From assembly GCA_002067965.1 (NCBI GenBank), contig MVRN01000036.1:1-64000 (forward strand): a DNA stretch of 64,000 bases, given 5' to 3'. Source of the stretch: Pelotomaculum sp. PtaU1.Bin035 (GTDB lineage Bacteria > Bacillota > Desulfotomaculia > Desulfotomaculales > Pelotomaculaceae). The position numbers were made by a program, and so were the translations under genes. Below, piece by piece: positions 35,601-45,711 of the stretch. Within the stretch, counting starts at the first letter, position 1, and every line of letters starts with the position of its first letter. The notes beneath the pieces were generated by a model that searched no databases, was not told the DNA's origin, and saw only the letters and a list, made by a program, of their open reading frames with translations.

Positions 35601-36188
35601 ATGTTCTACTGCTTTGCCAGGTTTATTTGCAGGGTGATTTTAGCTGTCTTCAGGCGATGGGAAGTACGGGGGGCAATGAATATCCCGGCGGAAGGCGGGT
35701 TGATCCTGGTTGTAAACCATATAAGCTACTGGGATCCGGTTGTGGTCGGCTGCGCCATTGACCGGAAAGTTCATTTTATGGCTAAATCAGAACTTTTTAA
35801 TGTTCCCCTTCTAGGACCGGTAATACTTGCTCTGGGTACCTTTCCGGTCCGGCGGGACAAGTCGGATCGCACGGCGGTCCGTACTGCAATTAAGCTTCTG
35901 GAAGAAGGGCATGTCGTAGGGGTTTTCCCCGAGGGCACCAGAAGCCGTACCGGGGAATTGTTAAAGCCGCACCGGGGCGCGGCTATGCTTGCCATGAAAG
36001 CGGGTGTGCCAATGTTGCCGGTTGCGGTTAGCGGTACCAAGGGATTTTTCAGCAAAATTATAGTAAATATGGGCAAGCCATTGCTATATGGAAAACGCGA
36101 AAGGGTCTCACGGAATGAATTGGAAAACGCCGGTGTTCATGTTATGACCCTAATAGCTGGTTTACTTGAAGAAGCTGCCGGGAGATAA
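35601..36188 (+). CDS. plsC: 1-Acyl-sn-glycerol-3-phosphate acyltransferase
   Basis: A 195-residue PlsC with the acyltransferase motifs NHISYWDP (HX4D) and VFPEGTRS, plus an N-terminal hydrophobic stretch. It makes phosphatidic acid from lysophosphatidic acid. ATG 35601 follows GGGGGG, seven bases after cmk. Phospholipid enzymes PlsY and GpsA also lie in this window. Confidence 0.9.
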   Translation: MFYCFARFICRVILAVFRRWEVRGAMNIPAEGGLILVVNHISYWDPVVVGCAIDRKVHFMAKSELFNVPLLGPVILALGTFPVRRDKSDRTAVRTAIKLLEEGHVVGVFPEGTRSRTGELLKPHRGAAMLAMKAGVPMLPVAVSGTKGFFSKIIVNMGKPLLYGKRERVSRNELENAGVHVMTLIAGLLEEAAGR

Positions 36189-36275
36189 CTTTATAATTAA
36201 TATTAATATATTGAAGGAAATTTAAGGCTATATAGAGAATATTCATGATATAATTAGACGGTGGTAATGTGTTAT

Positions 36276-38276
36276 ATGGAAGTGCGGGTGGCCGGAAAAG
36301 CCGGGTTTTGTTTCGGTGTAAACAGAGCGATTAAAATGGCGCAGGCTACGGTGAATGAGGCGGTTGGCCCCATTTACTGCCTGGGCTCTCTAATTCACAA
36401 CCCGCAGGTAGTGGCTTATCTGAATGAAATGGGCATAAGGGAAATTTCGAATCTGGAAAAGGTGAACGGCGGCACATTGTTGATCAGGTCCCACGGCGTT
36501 GAACCGGCTGTTCTGGATGCAGCGCGGGCTCGAGGTTTAAATATTGTTGACGCTACATGCCCATTTGTCCGCAGGGCGCAGATTCTCGCCCGGGACCTCA
36601 CTGACGAAGGTTTTCAGGTAGTGGTTGTGGGAGACAAATGCCATCCGGAAATACGCGGAATAATTGGTTGGACCGGCAATGTGGCGCTTGTTGTTGAAAA
36701 CCCCGGCGAAGCAGGTCTGATTAAAGCCGGCAAGCTCGGGATAGTTGCTCAGACCACGCAACTCCTGGAAAACTACAATTCAGTTATTGAGGCTATCAGC
36801 AAGACTGGTGCGGAGCTAAAGGCGTTTAATACGATTTGCAACGCTACAACCGAGCGGCAGCAAGCCGCCCTGGATCTTGCCCGTCAGGTTGACGTCATGA
36901 TCGTGGTCGGAGGCAAAAATAGCGCCAACACCAGGAAGTTGGCAAGCATCTGCCGCGAATCAGGGACAACTACTTATCACGTTGAAACCGCCGGTGAACT
37001 TGACCCGGCTTGGTTTCGAGGAGTGAAAATAGCAGGGTTAACAGCGGGTGCATCTACACCTGACTGGATTATAGAGGAGGTTAAGAGACGAATGAGCGAC
37101 AATGAAGAAATGAACGGTTCTGAAGAGGGAATGAAGGACGCGGTGGAGGTCAAGGCGCTCCGGCACGGTGAAATCGTAAAAGGAGTGGTTGTTCACGTAA
37201 GCCAGGATGAAGTAATGGTTGACGTGGGCGCGAAATCGGAAGGAGTTATTCCCATCAGGGAACTGTCCTGCTGTGAAATTACTTCCCCCCAGGATATTGT
37301 CAAGGTGGGTGATGAAATAGAAGTGTGTGTTTTGAAGGCAGAGGACAACGAAGGGAAGCTAATCCTATCCAAAGAGAAAGCCGATGCTGAAAAGGCTTGG
37401 ACAGTTTTGGAAGAAGCTTTAAATACTCAGGAACCTGTTGAGGGGACGGTCCGTGAAGTAGTAAAAGGCGGGCTTCTTGTGGATGTGGGAGCGCGTGCGT
37501 TTTTACCAGCTTCTCTGGTTGAAAGAGGCTATGTTGAAGACCTTTCCAAATACCTTGGACAGGTGATTGTTGCCCGTGTTATTGAAATTAACCGGGGTAG
37601 AAAGAAAGTAATTCTGTCCCGCAAAGCGGTGTTGGAAGAAGATTTTGCGCGTTTGCGCCAGGAAATGCTTGAGAACTTGCAGGAGGGTCAGATTGTTAAA
37701 GGTATTGTGCGCCGCCTGACCCAGTTTGGGGCTTTTGTCGATATCGGCGGAGTGGACGGCTTGCTGCATATATCCGAAATGTCCTGGCACAGGATCAGCC
37801 ATCCCTCGGAATTAGTAAAAGTGGGCGATGAGATTGATGTGATGGTGCTGAAAGTTGACCGCGAAAATGAAAAGATATCTCTGGGCTTAAAACAGGTGCT
37901 TCCGAACCCATGGGATAATGTCGAAGAAAAATACCCCGTGGGCGGTATCGTCGTGGCAAAAGTGGTCCGCATTGCTCCGTTCGGCGCCTTTGTTCAACTG
38001 GAGCCTGGTGTGGAAGGTCTGGTCCATATCTCTCATCTGGCCGACCGTCATGTTGCCAAGCCAGATGAAGTGGTGACAGAAGGTGAAGAAGTAAACGTCA
38101 AGGTCCTTAGTGTAGACAAGGCGGAGAAGCGCATACGGCTCTCAATCAGGGACGTAGTAAAAGAAAAGCAGGACAGGGACTTCCGGGATTTTCACGGTAA
38201 CGCGGGGCAGGATACCGGGAGTGAGGTTATTACTATTGGTGACATGGTTGGTGATGTATTTGATAAGAAAGAATAA
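36276..38276 (+). CDS. ispH: IspH (HMB-PP reductase) - ribosomal protein S1 fusion
   Basis: A 666-residue bifunctional protein. Residues 1 to about 275 are IspH, the 4Fe-4S enzyme that makes IPP and DMAPP; cluster cysteines are in AGFCFGV (C12), DATCPFV and NTICNATTERQ. An acidic linker (DNEEMNGSEEGM) leads to four S1 RNA-binding domains, starting near GEIVKGVVVHVSQ, GTVREVVKGGLLVD, GQIVKGIVRRLTQFGAFVD and GGIVVAKVVRIAPFGAFVQ. Such fusions are known in Clostridia. The start is ATG 36276; GTG 36261 and ATG 36267 are alternatives. Confidence 0.93.
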   Translation: MEVRVAGKAGFCFGVNRAIKMAQATVNEAVGPIYCLGSLIHNPQVVAYLNEMGIREISNLEKVNGGTLLIRSHGVEPAVLDAARARGLNIVDATCPFVRRAQILARDLTDEGFQVVVVGDKCHPEIRGIIGWTGNVALVVENPGEAGLIKAGKLGIVAQTTQLLENYNSVIEAISKTGAELKAFNTICNATTERQQAALDLARQVDVMIVVGGKNSANTRKLASICRESGTTTYHVETAGELDPAWFRGVKIAGLTAGASTPDWIIEEVKRRMSDNEEMNGSEEGMKDAVEVKALRHGEIVKGVVVHVSQDEVMVDVGAKSEGVIPIRELSCCEITSPQDIVKVGDEIEVCVLKAEDNEGKLILSKEKADAEKAWTVLEEALNTQEPVEGTVREVVKGGLLVDVGARAFLPASLVERGYVEDLSKYLGQVIVARVIEINRGRKKVILSRKAVLEEDFARLRQEMLENLQEGQIVKGIVRRLTQFGAFVDIGGVDGLLHISEMSWHRISHPSELVKVGDEIDVMVLKVDRENEKISLGLKQVLPNPWDNVEEKYPVGGIVVAKVVRIAPFGAFVQLEPGVEGLVHISHLADRHVAKPDEVVTEGEEVNVKVLSVDKAEKRIRLSIRDVVKEKQDRDFRDFHGNAGQDTGSEVITIGDMVGDVFDKKE

Positions 38277-38448
38277 AAATTTATTACTTTTCTAATTGAA
38301 CCTTGATGTAGATAGGTTTTTGCTGAATATTTGTGAAACTCCGGAAAGTGTTTTATATCTGTCTGATTAAATCAGGGTGGTATTGATAACCGTTACGGTA
38401 TACTGTTGTTGAAAGAACCGGGAGGGAATAGGCTGCAGCAATGGTGTT

Positions 38449-38481
38449 AACCAGCGCTTCTTTTATAGGCGCTGGTTTTTT
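38449..38481 (+). terminator. Intrinsic terminator upstream of the DUF1614 gene
   Basis: AACCAGCGC pairs perfectly with GCGCTGGTT, followed by TTTTTT. The 336-base gap (38277-38612) also holds CTGATTAAATCAG and ACCGTTACGGT palindromes near 38365-38400 but no gene. The terminator may close the ispH transcript or be part of a leader for the next genes. Confidence 0.8.
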
Positions 38482-38612
38482 GGTTGGGCCGGTTATGAGC
38501 ATCTTCAGGTTTAAATAAAAATATAGGTGAAATATCACTATTATTTGTATATTTTTAGGGTAAACGGGAAATCTAATATTTGTTATTTTTAATTATTGGG
38601 AGGCTGATTTGT

Positions 38613-39404
38613 GTGGAGCGGTTTCCGGTTGGTATTATCTTTTTACTGCTTGCATCAGTAATTATTTACCTTGGGCTGGCCCAACGGGCTCTTGACCGGA
38701 TGAGACTGTCAGACCGGGGCGCGCTGGTCATCATTGCTGCGATCATTATCGGCAGTTTTATCAATATTCCCGTACCGTTTGTTCCTTTCAACACGTCTAT
38801 AAATGTGGGAGGCGCTTTGGTGCCGGTAGGGCTGGCTATATACCTTCTTTCCAAGGCCGGCACTGAGAAGGAATGGGGCAGAGCGATCATAGGCGCGGTA
38901 GCAACGGCGGTAATTGTCTATGTTATCGGCTCGCTGGTGAACTCCGGTGCCACAGTTGAGCCGGCCGGGCGTTATGCTGTGTTAGATGCGATTTACCTAT
39001 ATCCCCTGGTAGGAGGAATCGTAGCTTACATTTTTGGCAGATCCCGCCGGGCGGCTTTTATCTCCGCCACTTTAGGCGTATTACTGGTTGATATCTACCA
39101 TTATTTTTGGCTTCTCAGGAACGGTGCGCCGGGCAGCTACACTGTGGCCATCGGCGGTGGCGGGGCTTTCGATACAATTATTTTAGCCGGTATTGTGGCT
39201 ATTCTCCTGTCTGAGGTTATCGGCGAGTCTTTCGAGAGATTGTCAGGTGGCCCAAGTGTTGAAGGACGTTCGGCAGAACTGTTGGAAGGGTTGAAAAGAC
39301 CGGGGGCAGATGCTGCCGGTATAGCAGACAAGCATGTGGGAACAGATCCTGCGACGTTAAATGATGGCCGGGGAAAGGTGGATATAGACGAACATGAAGA
39401 GTAA
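38613..39404 (+). CDS. DUF1614 family membrane protein
   Basis: A 263-residue integral membrane protein with about seven hydrophobic segments and a charged C-terminal tail. LGLAQRALDRMRLSDRGAL, INVGGALVPVGLAIYLL and IYLYPLVGGIVAYIFGRSRRAAFISA match DUF1614, found mainly in spore formers and of unknown function. GTG 38613 follows GGGAGG. It overlaps spoIIP by 11 bases, so the two are likely co-expressed. Confidence 0.75.
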   Translation: MERFPVGIIFLLLASVIIYLGLAQRALDRMRLSDRGALVIIAAIIIGSFINIPVPFVPFNTSINVGGALVPVGLAIYLLSKAGTEKEWGRAIIGAVATAVIVYVIGSLVNSGATVEPAGRYAVLDAIYLYPLVGGIVAYIFGRSRRAAFISATLGVLLVDIYHYFWLLRNGAPGSYTVAIGGGGAFDTIILAGIVAILLSEVIGESFERLSGGPSVEGRSAELLEGLKRPGADAAGIADKHVGTDPATLNDGRGKVDIDEHEE

Positions 39405-40671
39405 GGGCAAATTCATCATTTTATTAGGCGCTTTGGTTGTGCTGGCGGGAGCATCCCTGATATATTACAAAGCCGGCTATTTACATTTGAAACCTGCTTT
39501 CACGACGGCAGGAATTTTTGATAAAGGAACTCCTGACCACTTGACCGGCAAATACACCACTATCGTTGATGATCAGGGGAATACAATCAGCATGATGGCC
39601 AGGTTAACTTCACCAGGTGATGAGATATATACCTCGGAAGGCAGACGCTACCGGGTTGAACGGGTTCAAGGCGACCAGGCCGAAGCAAAATTCTTGGGGA
39701 TGGACTCCCAGATTGTAGCTTACAATGAATTTTATGCCGGGCAAAGTATTTCCGTGGCTAAGGACCTGGCTGAGAAGAATCCAAGCACTTTTGCAGTCTA
39801 CCACACCCATACCGACGAATCTTATGTGCCTTCGGACGGCACCGAAGCAATTCCTTTTAAGGGCGGTATTTATCAGGTCGGCAAATCACTGGTGGACCGT
39901 CTTCAAGGAAAAGGTTTTCAGGTCAACTACGACCAAACGCCCCATGACCCGCACGATAACAATGCCTATACCCGCTCCCGCCGGACAGCGGCTAGTTTAA
40001 TGAAGGCAAACCCGGCGGCTATGTTTGACGTTCACCGCGACGGAGTGCCGGACCCCGGCTATTACCGGGCAACTGTTGATGGTAGATATGTAGCCAAGCT
40101 TCGCCTGGTAATCGGCCAGGAAAACCCGAGGATGTCTGCCAATATGGACTTCGCCAAGAAGATGATGGCTTCGGCCAATAACCTCCACCCGAAAATAGTA
40201 AAAGAAATATTCGTAGGGAAAGGCGATTATAATCAGGATTTGATGCCAACGGCGCTCCTTATCGAAGCTGGCACTCATACCAATACTAAAGAAGAAGCTG
40301 AGTTAGGTGTGTCGATGTTCGCGGAAGCTATTCCTACAGTGCTCGGAGCATCTCCGTCTGCGCCTGCACCGGCGCCTGCGGCGCCTACTGTCAATAGACC
40401 AGCCGGGACAACCGCCGGATCATGGAAAGCGCTGGGTTGGATCCTGGGACTGACGATCATCGGAGGTCTGGGCTTTTTGTTAATCAGTTCCGGTAGTCTG
40501 TCCAACGCCGGGAAAAGGCTGGCCGGTTTCGGGAAGGAGTTTTACAGCTTCCTGGGGCCCCGTCCGGCTGCCCGCAAGACCGGAGAACCGGATACCAACC
40601 ATAATAAAGGCAAAGCTGCTTCAGCAAGGAAATCATTTAAGGACAGAAAAGATGAACTGACAAAAGACTGA
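39394..40671 (+). CDS. spoIIP: Stage II sporulation protein P (SpoIIP) family
   Basis: A 425-residue SpoIIP: N-terminal membrane helix (residues 7-25), then the amidase/endopeptidase domain with YHTHTDESY and DVHRDG (zinc- and substrate-binding), ending at about residue 330. A Pro/Ala linker, a second hydrophobic segment (about 352-372) and a basic tail follow. SpoIIP degrades septal peptidoglycan during engulfment with SpoIID. The C-terminal membrane segment is unusual against Bacillus SpoIIP. It may be one of several paralogues. Confidence 0.85.
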   Translation: MKSKGKFIILLGALVVLAGASLIYYKAGYLHLKPAFTTAGIFDKGTPDHLTGKYTTIVDDQGNTISMMARLTSPGDEIYTSEGRRYRVERVQGDQAEAKFLGMDSQIVAYNEFYAGQSISVAKDLAEKNPSTFAVYHTHTDESYVPSDGTEAIPFKGGIYQVGKSLVDRLQGKGFQVNYDQTPHDPHDNNAYTRSRRTAASLMKANPAAMFDVHRDGVPDPGYYRATVDGRYVAKLRLVIGQENPRMSANMDFAKKMMASANNLHPKIVKEIFVGKGDYNQDLMPTALLIEAGTHTNTKEEAELGVSMFAEAIPTVLGASPSAPAPAPAAPTVNRPAGTTAGSWKALGWILGLTIIGGLGFLLISSGSLSNAGKRLAGFGKEFYSFLGPRPAARKTGEPDTNHNKGKAASARKSFKDRKDELTKD

Positions 40672-40784
40672 TCTTTGTTCTAGAGTAACATGGCGGGATA
40701 AACCAGGTAGTTATATTTATAAAGCGAGGAGAGGCTGTTTTTTTACCCTCCTTGCCGCATTATTGCTGAAATGTGGGTGATGGT

Positions 40785-41699
40785 ATGCCCGGCTTTCAAC
40801 TTGATTATTTGAAGGTCATTTTGATCGGTGTCTTGGCCGGTACTGCCACCAGAATAAATTTGCTTCGCATCGATTACCGGCAGTATCCTGGCTATCCACA
40901 CGGCTACCTGGCGCATGCAGCCCTCGGCTTTATCGCCTCGGCACTGGGCGCTGTCGCGGTACCAGCGATAGCAAAGCCCGATTATGTTGCGGTGACTTTC
41001 CTGGCCCTGGCGGCGCAACAGTTCCGGGAAATCAGGAATATTGAGCGCCGGACGCTGGAAAGTCTTGAGAAAACCGAACTGGTTAAGAGGGGTATGGATT
41101 ATATCGAAGGAATAGCGAGGACGTTTGAAGCCAGAAATTATCTTGTGATGGGGACATCTTTTGTCACTGCTCTGGCCGCCCATTTAAGCGGTCTGCCCGC
41201 TGCCGGTGTCACAGCTTTCCTGGCGCTGCTCGCCAGCCGTTATTTTATGTCCGGCGGGGTTATCGGCGATATTTGCGACGTGGTTCCGGCGCGGCTAAAT
41301 TTCGAGTATGCTATCTTGAAAGTAAACGAAATCGGGATTATAAACATAGGTCTAAAATCTATGCGGGAAAAAATATTGCGGGACGGGCTGGCTGTTATGA
41401 TTAAGCCCAGGGACGGGAACGCCAGGGCTACCGTTCACGATATCGGCCAGCGCATGGCCATTGCTTTTACCGCATCAGTAATTTTAGGAACGAAAAAAGA
41501 TATAGACATAGCCGAGTTTACGCCTATAGCCAGGAAGAATCCGGACACCGGCGAGGTAGGGCTTTATATCATGCCGGTTGAGAAAGATATCGAAAAGCTT
41601 ATTGCGGCGGTTAAGCTTACGCCGGTGCTGGAAAGCGCCAGGAGCAAGCCGTTAAACGCCGTTTCCAATGTTAAGGCCGTCGAGGAGAAGGTGGTTTAG
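40785..41699 (+). CDS. YIEGIA family membrane protein
   Basis: A 304-residue protein containing the signature DYIEGIARTFEARNYLV, the family's namesake, with an N-terminal membrane helix and hydrophobic segments at about 45-75 and 125-160. The function is unknown; it is restricted largely to spore formers. The small gene that follows (41701) is its usual partner. ATG 40785 was preferred over GTG 40773. Confidence 0.8.
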   Translation: MPGFQLDYLKVILIGVLAGTATRINLLRIDYRQYPGYPHGYLAHAALGFIASALGAVAVPAIAKPDYVAVTFLALAAQQFREIRNIERRTLESLEKTELVKRGMDYIEGIARTFEARNYLVMGTSFVTALAAHLSGLPAAGVTAFLALLASRYFMSGGVIGDICDVVPARLNFEYAILKVNEIGIINIGLKSMREKILRDGLAVMIKPRDGNARATVHDIGQRMAIAFTASVILGTKKDIDIAEFTPIARKNPDTGEVGLYIMPVEKDIEKLIAAVKLTPVLESARSKPLNAVSNVKAVEEKVV

Positions 41700-41700
41700 G

Positions 41701-41892
41701 TTGAATGGAATGCCTTCAGGCACAATTCTAGCTGTAATCACCCTTCAAATGGAGAAGGTTAGCGGGGGCGCGCCCATTTTTTTTGCCCGGGATGAGGAAG
41801 AACAGGAGAAGATCGCTCTCTATCTTTCAAAAATACTGGACGCGATGGTACATGATCTGGAGAATGGGACTTATGTAGTTGTCCGGCACTAG
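41701..41892 (+). CDS. Small YIEGIA-associated protein (capping subunit type)
   Basis: A 63-residue soluble protein: two strands (TILAVITLQMEKV) then a helical part rich in Glu (DEEEQEKIALYLSKIL). It follows the YIEGIA gene by one base, as its partner usually does; the family is annotated as a capping complex subunit for YIEGIA. TTG 41701 follows AAGGTGG. Confidence 0.65.
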   Translation: MNGMPSGTILAVITLQMEKVSGGAPIFFARDEEEQEKIALYLSKILDAMVHDLENGTYVVVRH

Positions 41893-41999
41893 CCTTATTT
41901 AAAGCGCGCAGCTATGATATAAAATCCTGGTATATGAATATTTAAATGAGTATTTAGTGCAGGAACTTTTATGTGGCTGCACTTGAGGAGTAAGGCTTG

Positions 42000-42608
42000 A
42001 TGAAAATAATCTATCATTGTTACGGCGGCGCCCATTCTTCAGTTACAGCCGCCTCTGTCCACCTGGGATTGTTACCCGTGGATCGGGTCCCCGGCCGGGA
42101 GATGTTCTGGGATATAACCTTCTACGACCGGCAGGAAAACGATGAACACGGGCATATATTTTTCATGGGTCGGGATGAAAACGGGAACGAAGTTTATTTC
42201 TCGGCGCGGCGGAGCAAGCCGGATGTTTTAGAAAACATTTTTAAAGACCTGGCCGGTATTTTTGATATCCCGCCGGATAGATACCTGCTGGTTAACGTCA
42301 TGCATAATGTGAACTGGATAATGAAGTTGGGCGGGTGTCTTTCCCGGCGGTGGGGGTTAATCAAAATCGGGCGGCCTATAGTTACCATGGGGACACAGAT
42401 AGCCTATTTCGGGATTGTTGGTTTGGTGCGGCAAATAAAAAACAAGGCGGGGAGGAATTGTGAAGAAAATACTGTATTTCAGCGACAGCAAGTTTCCCCT
42501 GGCTGGTTTAGCCGGTGCGATACGCACGGGGCGCCTGCAGGCAGAAGGGTTACGGGTCGGCAGAGAGCTATTGGATCTCCCGCTTTTAAACTTAATAAAG
42601 AGCAGTAG
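42000..42608 (+). CDS. DUF3189 family protein
   Basis: A 202-residue frame. The DUF3189 part runs from MKIIYHCYGGAHSSVTAASVHL to about residue 155. The last about 47 residues overlap the next gene by 149 bases and look like out-of-frame sequence (GWFSRCDTHGAPAGRRVTGR), so the true stop may have been lost by a frame change near 42450. ATG 42000 follows GAGGAGTAAGG. Function unknown; DUF3189 genes cluster with sporulation genes. Confidence 0.7.
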   Translation: MKIIYHCYGGAHSSVTAASVHLGLLPVDRVPGREMFWDITFYDRQENDEHGHIFFMGRDENGNEVYFSARRSKPDVLENIFKDLAGIFDIPPDRYLLVNVMHNVNWIMKLGGCLSRRWGLIKIGRPIVTMGTQIAYFGIVGLVRQIKNKAGRNCEENTVFQRQQVSPGWFSRCDTHGAPAGRRVTGRQRAIGSPAFKLNKEQ

Positions 42609-42906
42609 AGGTAATATAATCTCACTCGGAGACGACGGGCAGGGAAATAAAATATATACTCTTTCGGTTAAAGGTGACCGGGAGATGATCTATCGCTTGA
42701 TTCACAGTTTTTTAAGTATTTATAGTTTGCCGGCGAACGCCCTCTGCCTGGTTGATATTGATGTTAGTGAGAACGGCTTCTTGATCGCGGGAGGGCTATT
42801 ATGCCGTTCCGCTATGCTTGCACCCCTGGGGAGGCTGCTAGTTATTGCCGGAATCAGAAAAATATATAGTTTCTTATTGCTCCGGGTGGGCGATAATAAA
42901 ACCTGA
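42460..42906 (+). CDS. DUF3189 family protein (second copy)
   Basis: A 148-residue protein resembling the gene before it: KKILYFSDSKFPLAGLAGAIRTG, then ...GNIISLGDDGQGNKIYTL... and a hydrophobic C-terminal half. GTG 42460 follows GGGGAGGA. The tandem copies probably arose by duplication and may act as a heteromer. Function unknown. Confidence 0.65.
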   Translation: MKKILYFSDSKFPLAGLAGAIRTGRLQAEGLRVGRELLDLPLLNLIKSSRGNIISLGDDGQGNKIYTLSVKGDREMIYRLIHSFLSIYSLPANALCLVDIDVSENGFLIAGGLLCRSAMLAPLGRLLVIAGIRKIYSFLLLRVGDNKT

Positions 42907-42980
42907 TAGGAAAACTCCCTTGACTATATTCTGGAATTTATAGATAATGGTTTGAGAGCAGAGGCGGGGAGGTTTGCCCT

Positions 42981-44306
42981 GTGCAACGGGGGCTGGAAAT
43001 ATTTCAGGTGGAGCCGGGCAGTATTGCCGGCCAGTTGGGGCTGGAGCCGGGTGACCGGATAGTCCGGATCAACGGTGAACCGGTGCGGGACTTGATTGAC
43101 TTTAGTTTTCTGGAAGCTGACGAAAACTTGAGCGTCGAAGTAAAAAAACTGGACGGCGCTTATTGGGAGTTGGATGTCGAAAAAGATTATGATGAACACT
43201 TGGGCTTAAATTTTGGCCGGAATGGGTTCGGGCGTGCTGTTCATTGCTCCAACAAATGTCTTTTTTGCTTTGTGGATCAAATGCCTTTTGATATGAGAAA
43301 GTCGCTTTATATTAAGGACGACGATTACCGGCTCTCTTTCTGGAGCGGAAATTTTATCACTCTCACCAACCTCGGATATGATGAATTACATAGGATAGCC
43401 CGGCAGCGACTCAGCCCCCTGTATATCTCCGTCCATACTACAAATCCGGTGTTAAGGGCGCGAATGCTTGGAAACAAGAGGGCGGGGCTAATCATGGAGC
43501 AGTTGAATTACTTGGCCGCCGCGGGTATTGAAATGCATATTCAGGTGGTACTTTGCCCCGGGTTAAACGATGGAAAAGAGCTCGAAAGGACTGTAGCCGA
43601 CCTGGCCGGCCTGTGGCCGTCGGTCAACTCCATGGCAGTGGTGCCGGTGGGGCTGACCAGGTATAGACAAAGCTGTTATCCGTTGCGAGTGTTTAACGGC
43701 GGCGAAGCCGCTAAGCTCGTGCGGTGGGTAGCTCTGAAGCAGGAAGATTGTCTGTTTCGCCTGGGAGCCCCGTTTGTATATGCTTCAGACGAATTTTACA
43801 TTTTATCCGGTGAGCGGGTGCCGCCTGCGGAAAGGTACGTTAACTTTCCCCAGGTGGAAAATGGAGTGGGCCTTGTCCGTCTTTTTATTGATGAATGGGA
43901 GAATGTAAAAACCGGGCTGCCGGCTAAGGTACCCTCGCTAAAGGCTACTTTAGCCACTGGAATGCTGGGGGAGAGTGTTCTTAAACCGGTGGTTTCGCGG
44001 CTGAACGCTGTGGAAGGGCTGGATGTATTTGTAAAAACTGTTAAGAACCGTTTTTTCGGTGAGCAGATTACCGTGGCTGGGTTAATTACTGGCGGAGATT
44101 TAATTGACCAGATTGACACTGAAAATATTGGCGATTTGCTTGTAATCCCTTCGGTAATGCTAAAAAAAGAAGAAGCGGTTTTCCTTGATGACCTGACTCT
44201 GGAAGATCTGACCCGGCATCTTAAGACCCCGGTTGCCGTTGTAGACGGTCCAAGGCAGTTAGTTGAAGTACTGACTTCAAGATTTAATTTAGGAGGCGCA
44301 GGCTGA
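42981..44306 (+). CDS. DUF512 protein with PDZ and radical-SAM-like domains
   Basis: A 441-residue protein. The N-terminal PDZ domain ([21 protein letters not shown]) occupies residues 1-70. A radical SAM-like core follows with C-x3-C-x2-C (CSNKCLFC) at about 90-97, and the DUF512 domain is C-terminal ([13 protein letters not shown]...[12 protein letters not shown]). The family is conserved in clostridia next to der, as here; its reaction is unknown. GTG 42981 follows GGGGAGG. The stop overlaps der by one base. Confidence 0.85.
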   Translation: MQRGLEIFQVEPGSIAGQLGLEPGDRIVRINGEPVRDLIDFSFLEADENLSVEVKKLDGAYWELDVEKDYDEHLGLNFGRNGFGRAVHCSNKCLFCFVDQMPFDMRKSLYIKDDDYRLSFWSGNFITLTNLGYDELHRIARQRLSPLYISVHTTNPVLRARMLGNKRAGLIMEQLNYLAAAGIEMHIQVVLCPGLNDGKELERTVADLAGLWPSVNSMAVVPVGLTRYRQSCYPLRVFNGGEAAKLVRWVALKQEDCLFRLGAPFVYASDEFYILSGERVPPAERYVNFPQVENGVGLVRLFIDEWENVKTGLPAKVPSLKATLATGMLGESVLKPVVSRLNAVEGLDVFVKTVKNRFFGEQITVAGLITGGDLIDQIDTENIGDLLVIPSVMLKKEEAVFLDDLTLEDLTRHLKTPVAVVDGPRQLVEVLTSRFNLGGAG

Positions 44307-45631
44307 TGCCCAAACCGGTAGTTGCTATAGTGGGGCGGCCCAATGTGGGCAAATCAACCCTTTTTAACCGGATCGTAGGCAGCCGGTTGGCTATTGTCGA
44401 GGATGAGCCCGGCGTTACCAGGGACCGGCTCTATCAGGACGCCGAATGGGCCGGCCGCAGCTTTACTCTAGTGGATACAGGCGGGCTGGATTTTCAAGGA
44501 GACGGGGAAATCACCAGAGGAGTACGGCGCCAAATCGAACTGGCCATACAGGAAGCTGATGTCGTCCTGTTTGTGGTTGATGTCAGGGCGGGCTTGAATC
44601 CTGACGACGAGGACGCGGCCGTGATCGTCCGGCGGTCAGAAAAACCGGTAGTGCTTGCCGCCAATAAAGTTGAAAGATTTGATGCCAATGCACTGGTATA
44701 TGAATTTTACCGGTTGGGTCTGGGGGAGCCGATCCCGGTTTCTGCGGCGGAAGGCCTTAATACCGGCGACTTGCTGGACCGGTTGGTTGAATTATTGCCG
44801 CCGGAAGAAAAAGATGACTACCCTGCCGATACTGTCAAGATAGCTGTAATCGGCCGCCCCAATGTCGGCAAATCTTCCCTGGTCAACGTTATTCTTGGTG
44901 AGGATAGGGTAATCGTAAGTAAAATACCCGGTACCACCCGTGACGCCATCGACACACCTTTTGAGCGGGAACGCAAGCTTTATGTCATAATTGATACGGC
45001 GGGAATACGGCGAAAAAGCAAGGTCGAAGGGCTTACTGAAAAGTATAGTACAATCAGATCGCTGCGGGCAGTAGACCGGAGCGATGTGGCGTTGATTGTG
45101 CTGGACGCTTTTGAAGGAGTTACCGAACAGGACAAGCGTATTGCCGGTTATGCTCACGAAGCGGGCAAGGCGTCGGTGATAGTGGTGAACAAATGGGATC
45201 TGGTCAAAAAAGACGGCCGTACCATGAACCGCTTTACCGAGAGCATCCGTCAGGAATTAGCCTTTATGCAGTATGCGCCTCTTGTCTTTATCTCGGCTCT
45301 GACCGGGCAGCGCGTGCCGAAGGTGTTGGCGTTGGTTGATTTTGTCGCAGAGCAACACTCCGCCCGGATCAGCACTCCGGATATAAACGTGCTGGTCAAA
45401 GAAGCTGTTATGCAAAATCCTCCGCCGGGTGACAAAACCAGGCGGTTGAAGATTATGTATGCTACTCAGGGCGGGGTCAGGCCACCTAAATTTATCCTAT
45501 TTGTGAATGACCCTGAACTTATGCATTTTTCTTACAGGCGCTACCTGGAAAACCAGATCCGCTCGGCCTATGGATTTGAAGGAACCCCGATATGGTTTGG
45601 CCTGCGCAAGCGTTCAAAAGAGCAACAGTAA
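44306..45631 (+). CDS. der: Ribosome-associated GTPase Der (EngA)
   Basis: A 441-residue protein with tandem G domains: [12 protein letters not shown] at residues 9-20 and [12 protein letters not shown] at about 184-195, each with DTxG (DTGG, DTAG) and NKxx (NKVE, NKWD) motifs, plus a C-terminal KH-like domain. It helps 50S assembly. ATG overlaps the DUF512 stop by one base. Confidence 0.95.
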   Translation: MPKPVVAIVGRPNVGKSTLFNRIVGSRLAIVEDEPGVTRDRLYQDAEWAGRSFTLVDTGGLDFQGDGEITRGVRRQIELAIQEADVVLFVVDVRAGLNPDDEDAAVIVRRSEKPVVLAANKVERFDANALVYEFYRLGLGEPIPVSAAEGLNTGDLLDRLVELLPPEEKDDYPADTVKIAVIGRPNVGKSSLVNVILGEDRVIVSKIPGTTRDAIDTPFERERKLYVIIDTAGIRRKSKVEGLTEKYSTIRSLRAVDRSDVALIVLDAFEGVTEQDKRIAGYAHEAGKASVIVVNKWDLVKKDGRTMNRFTESIRQELAFMQYAPLVFISALTGQRVPKVLALVDFVAEQHSARISTPDINVLVKEAVMQNPPPGDKTRRLKIMYATQGGVRPPKFILFVNDPELMHFSYRRYLENQIRSAYGFEGTPIWFGLRKRSKEQQ

Positions 45632-45711
45632 AGCGGCATATAAGCATAATTAAAAAGCTGGCGTATAAAGCAAAATTATTGACTACTATGACCGGAAGGA
45701 AGAAGATTGCC

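Noticed and set aside
38370-38481. T-box riboswitch suggested by AGGGTGG before a terminator
   Set aside because: The T-box core should read AGGGTGGNACCGCG close to the terminator arm; here the match ends after AGGGTGG and is about 75 bases away.
38353-38538. Minus-strand 61-residue frame between ispH and the DUF1614 gene
   Set aside because: It reads through the terminator hairpin at 38449-38481 and has no good start site.
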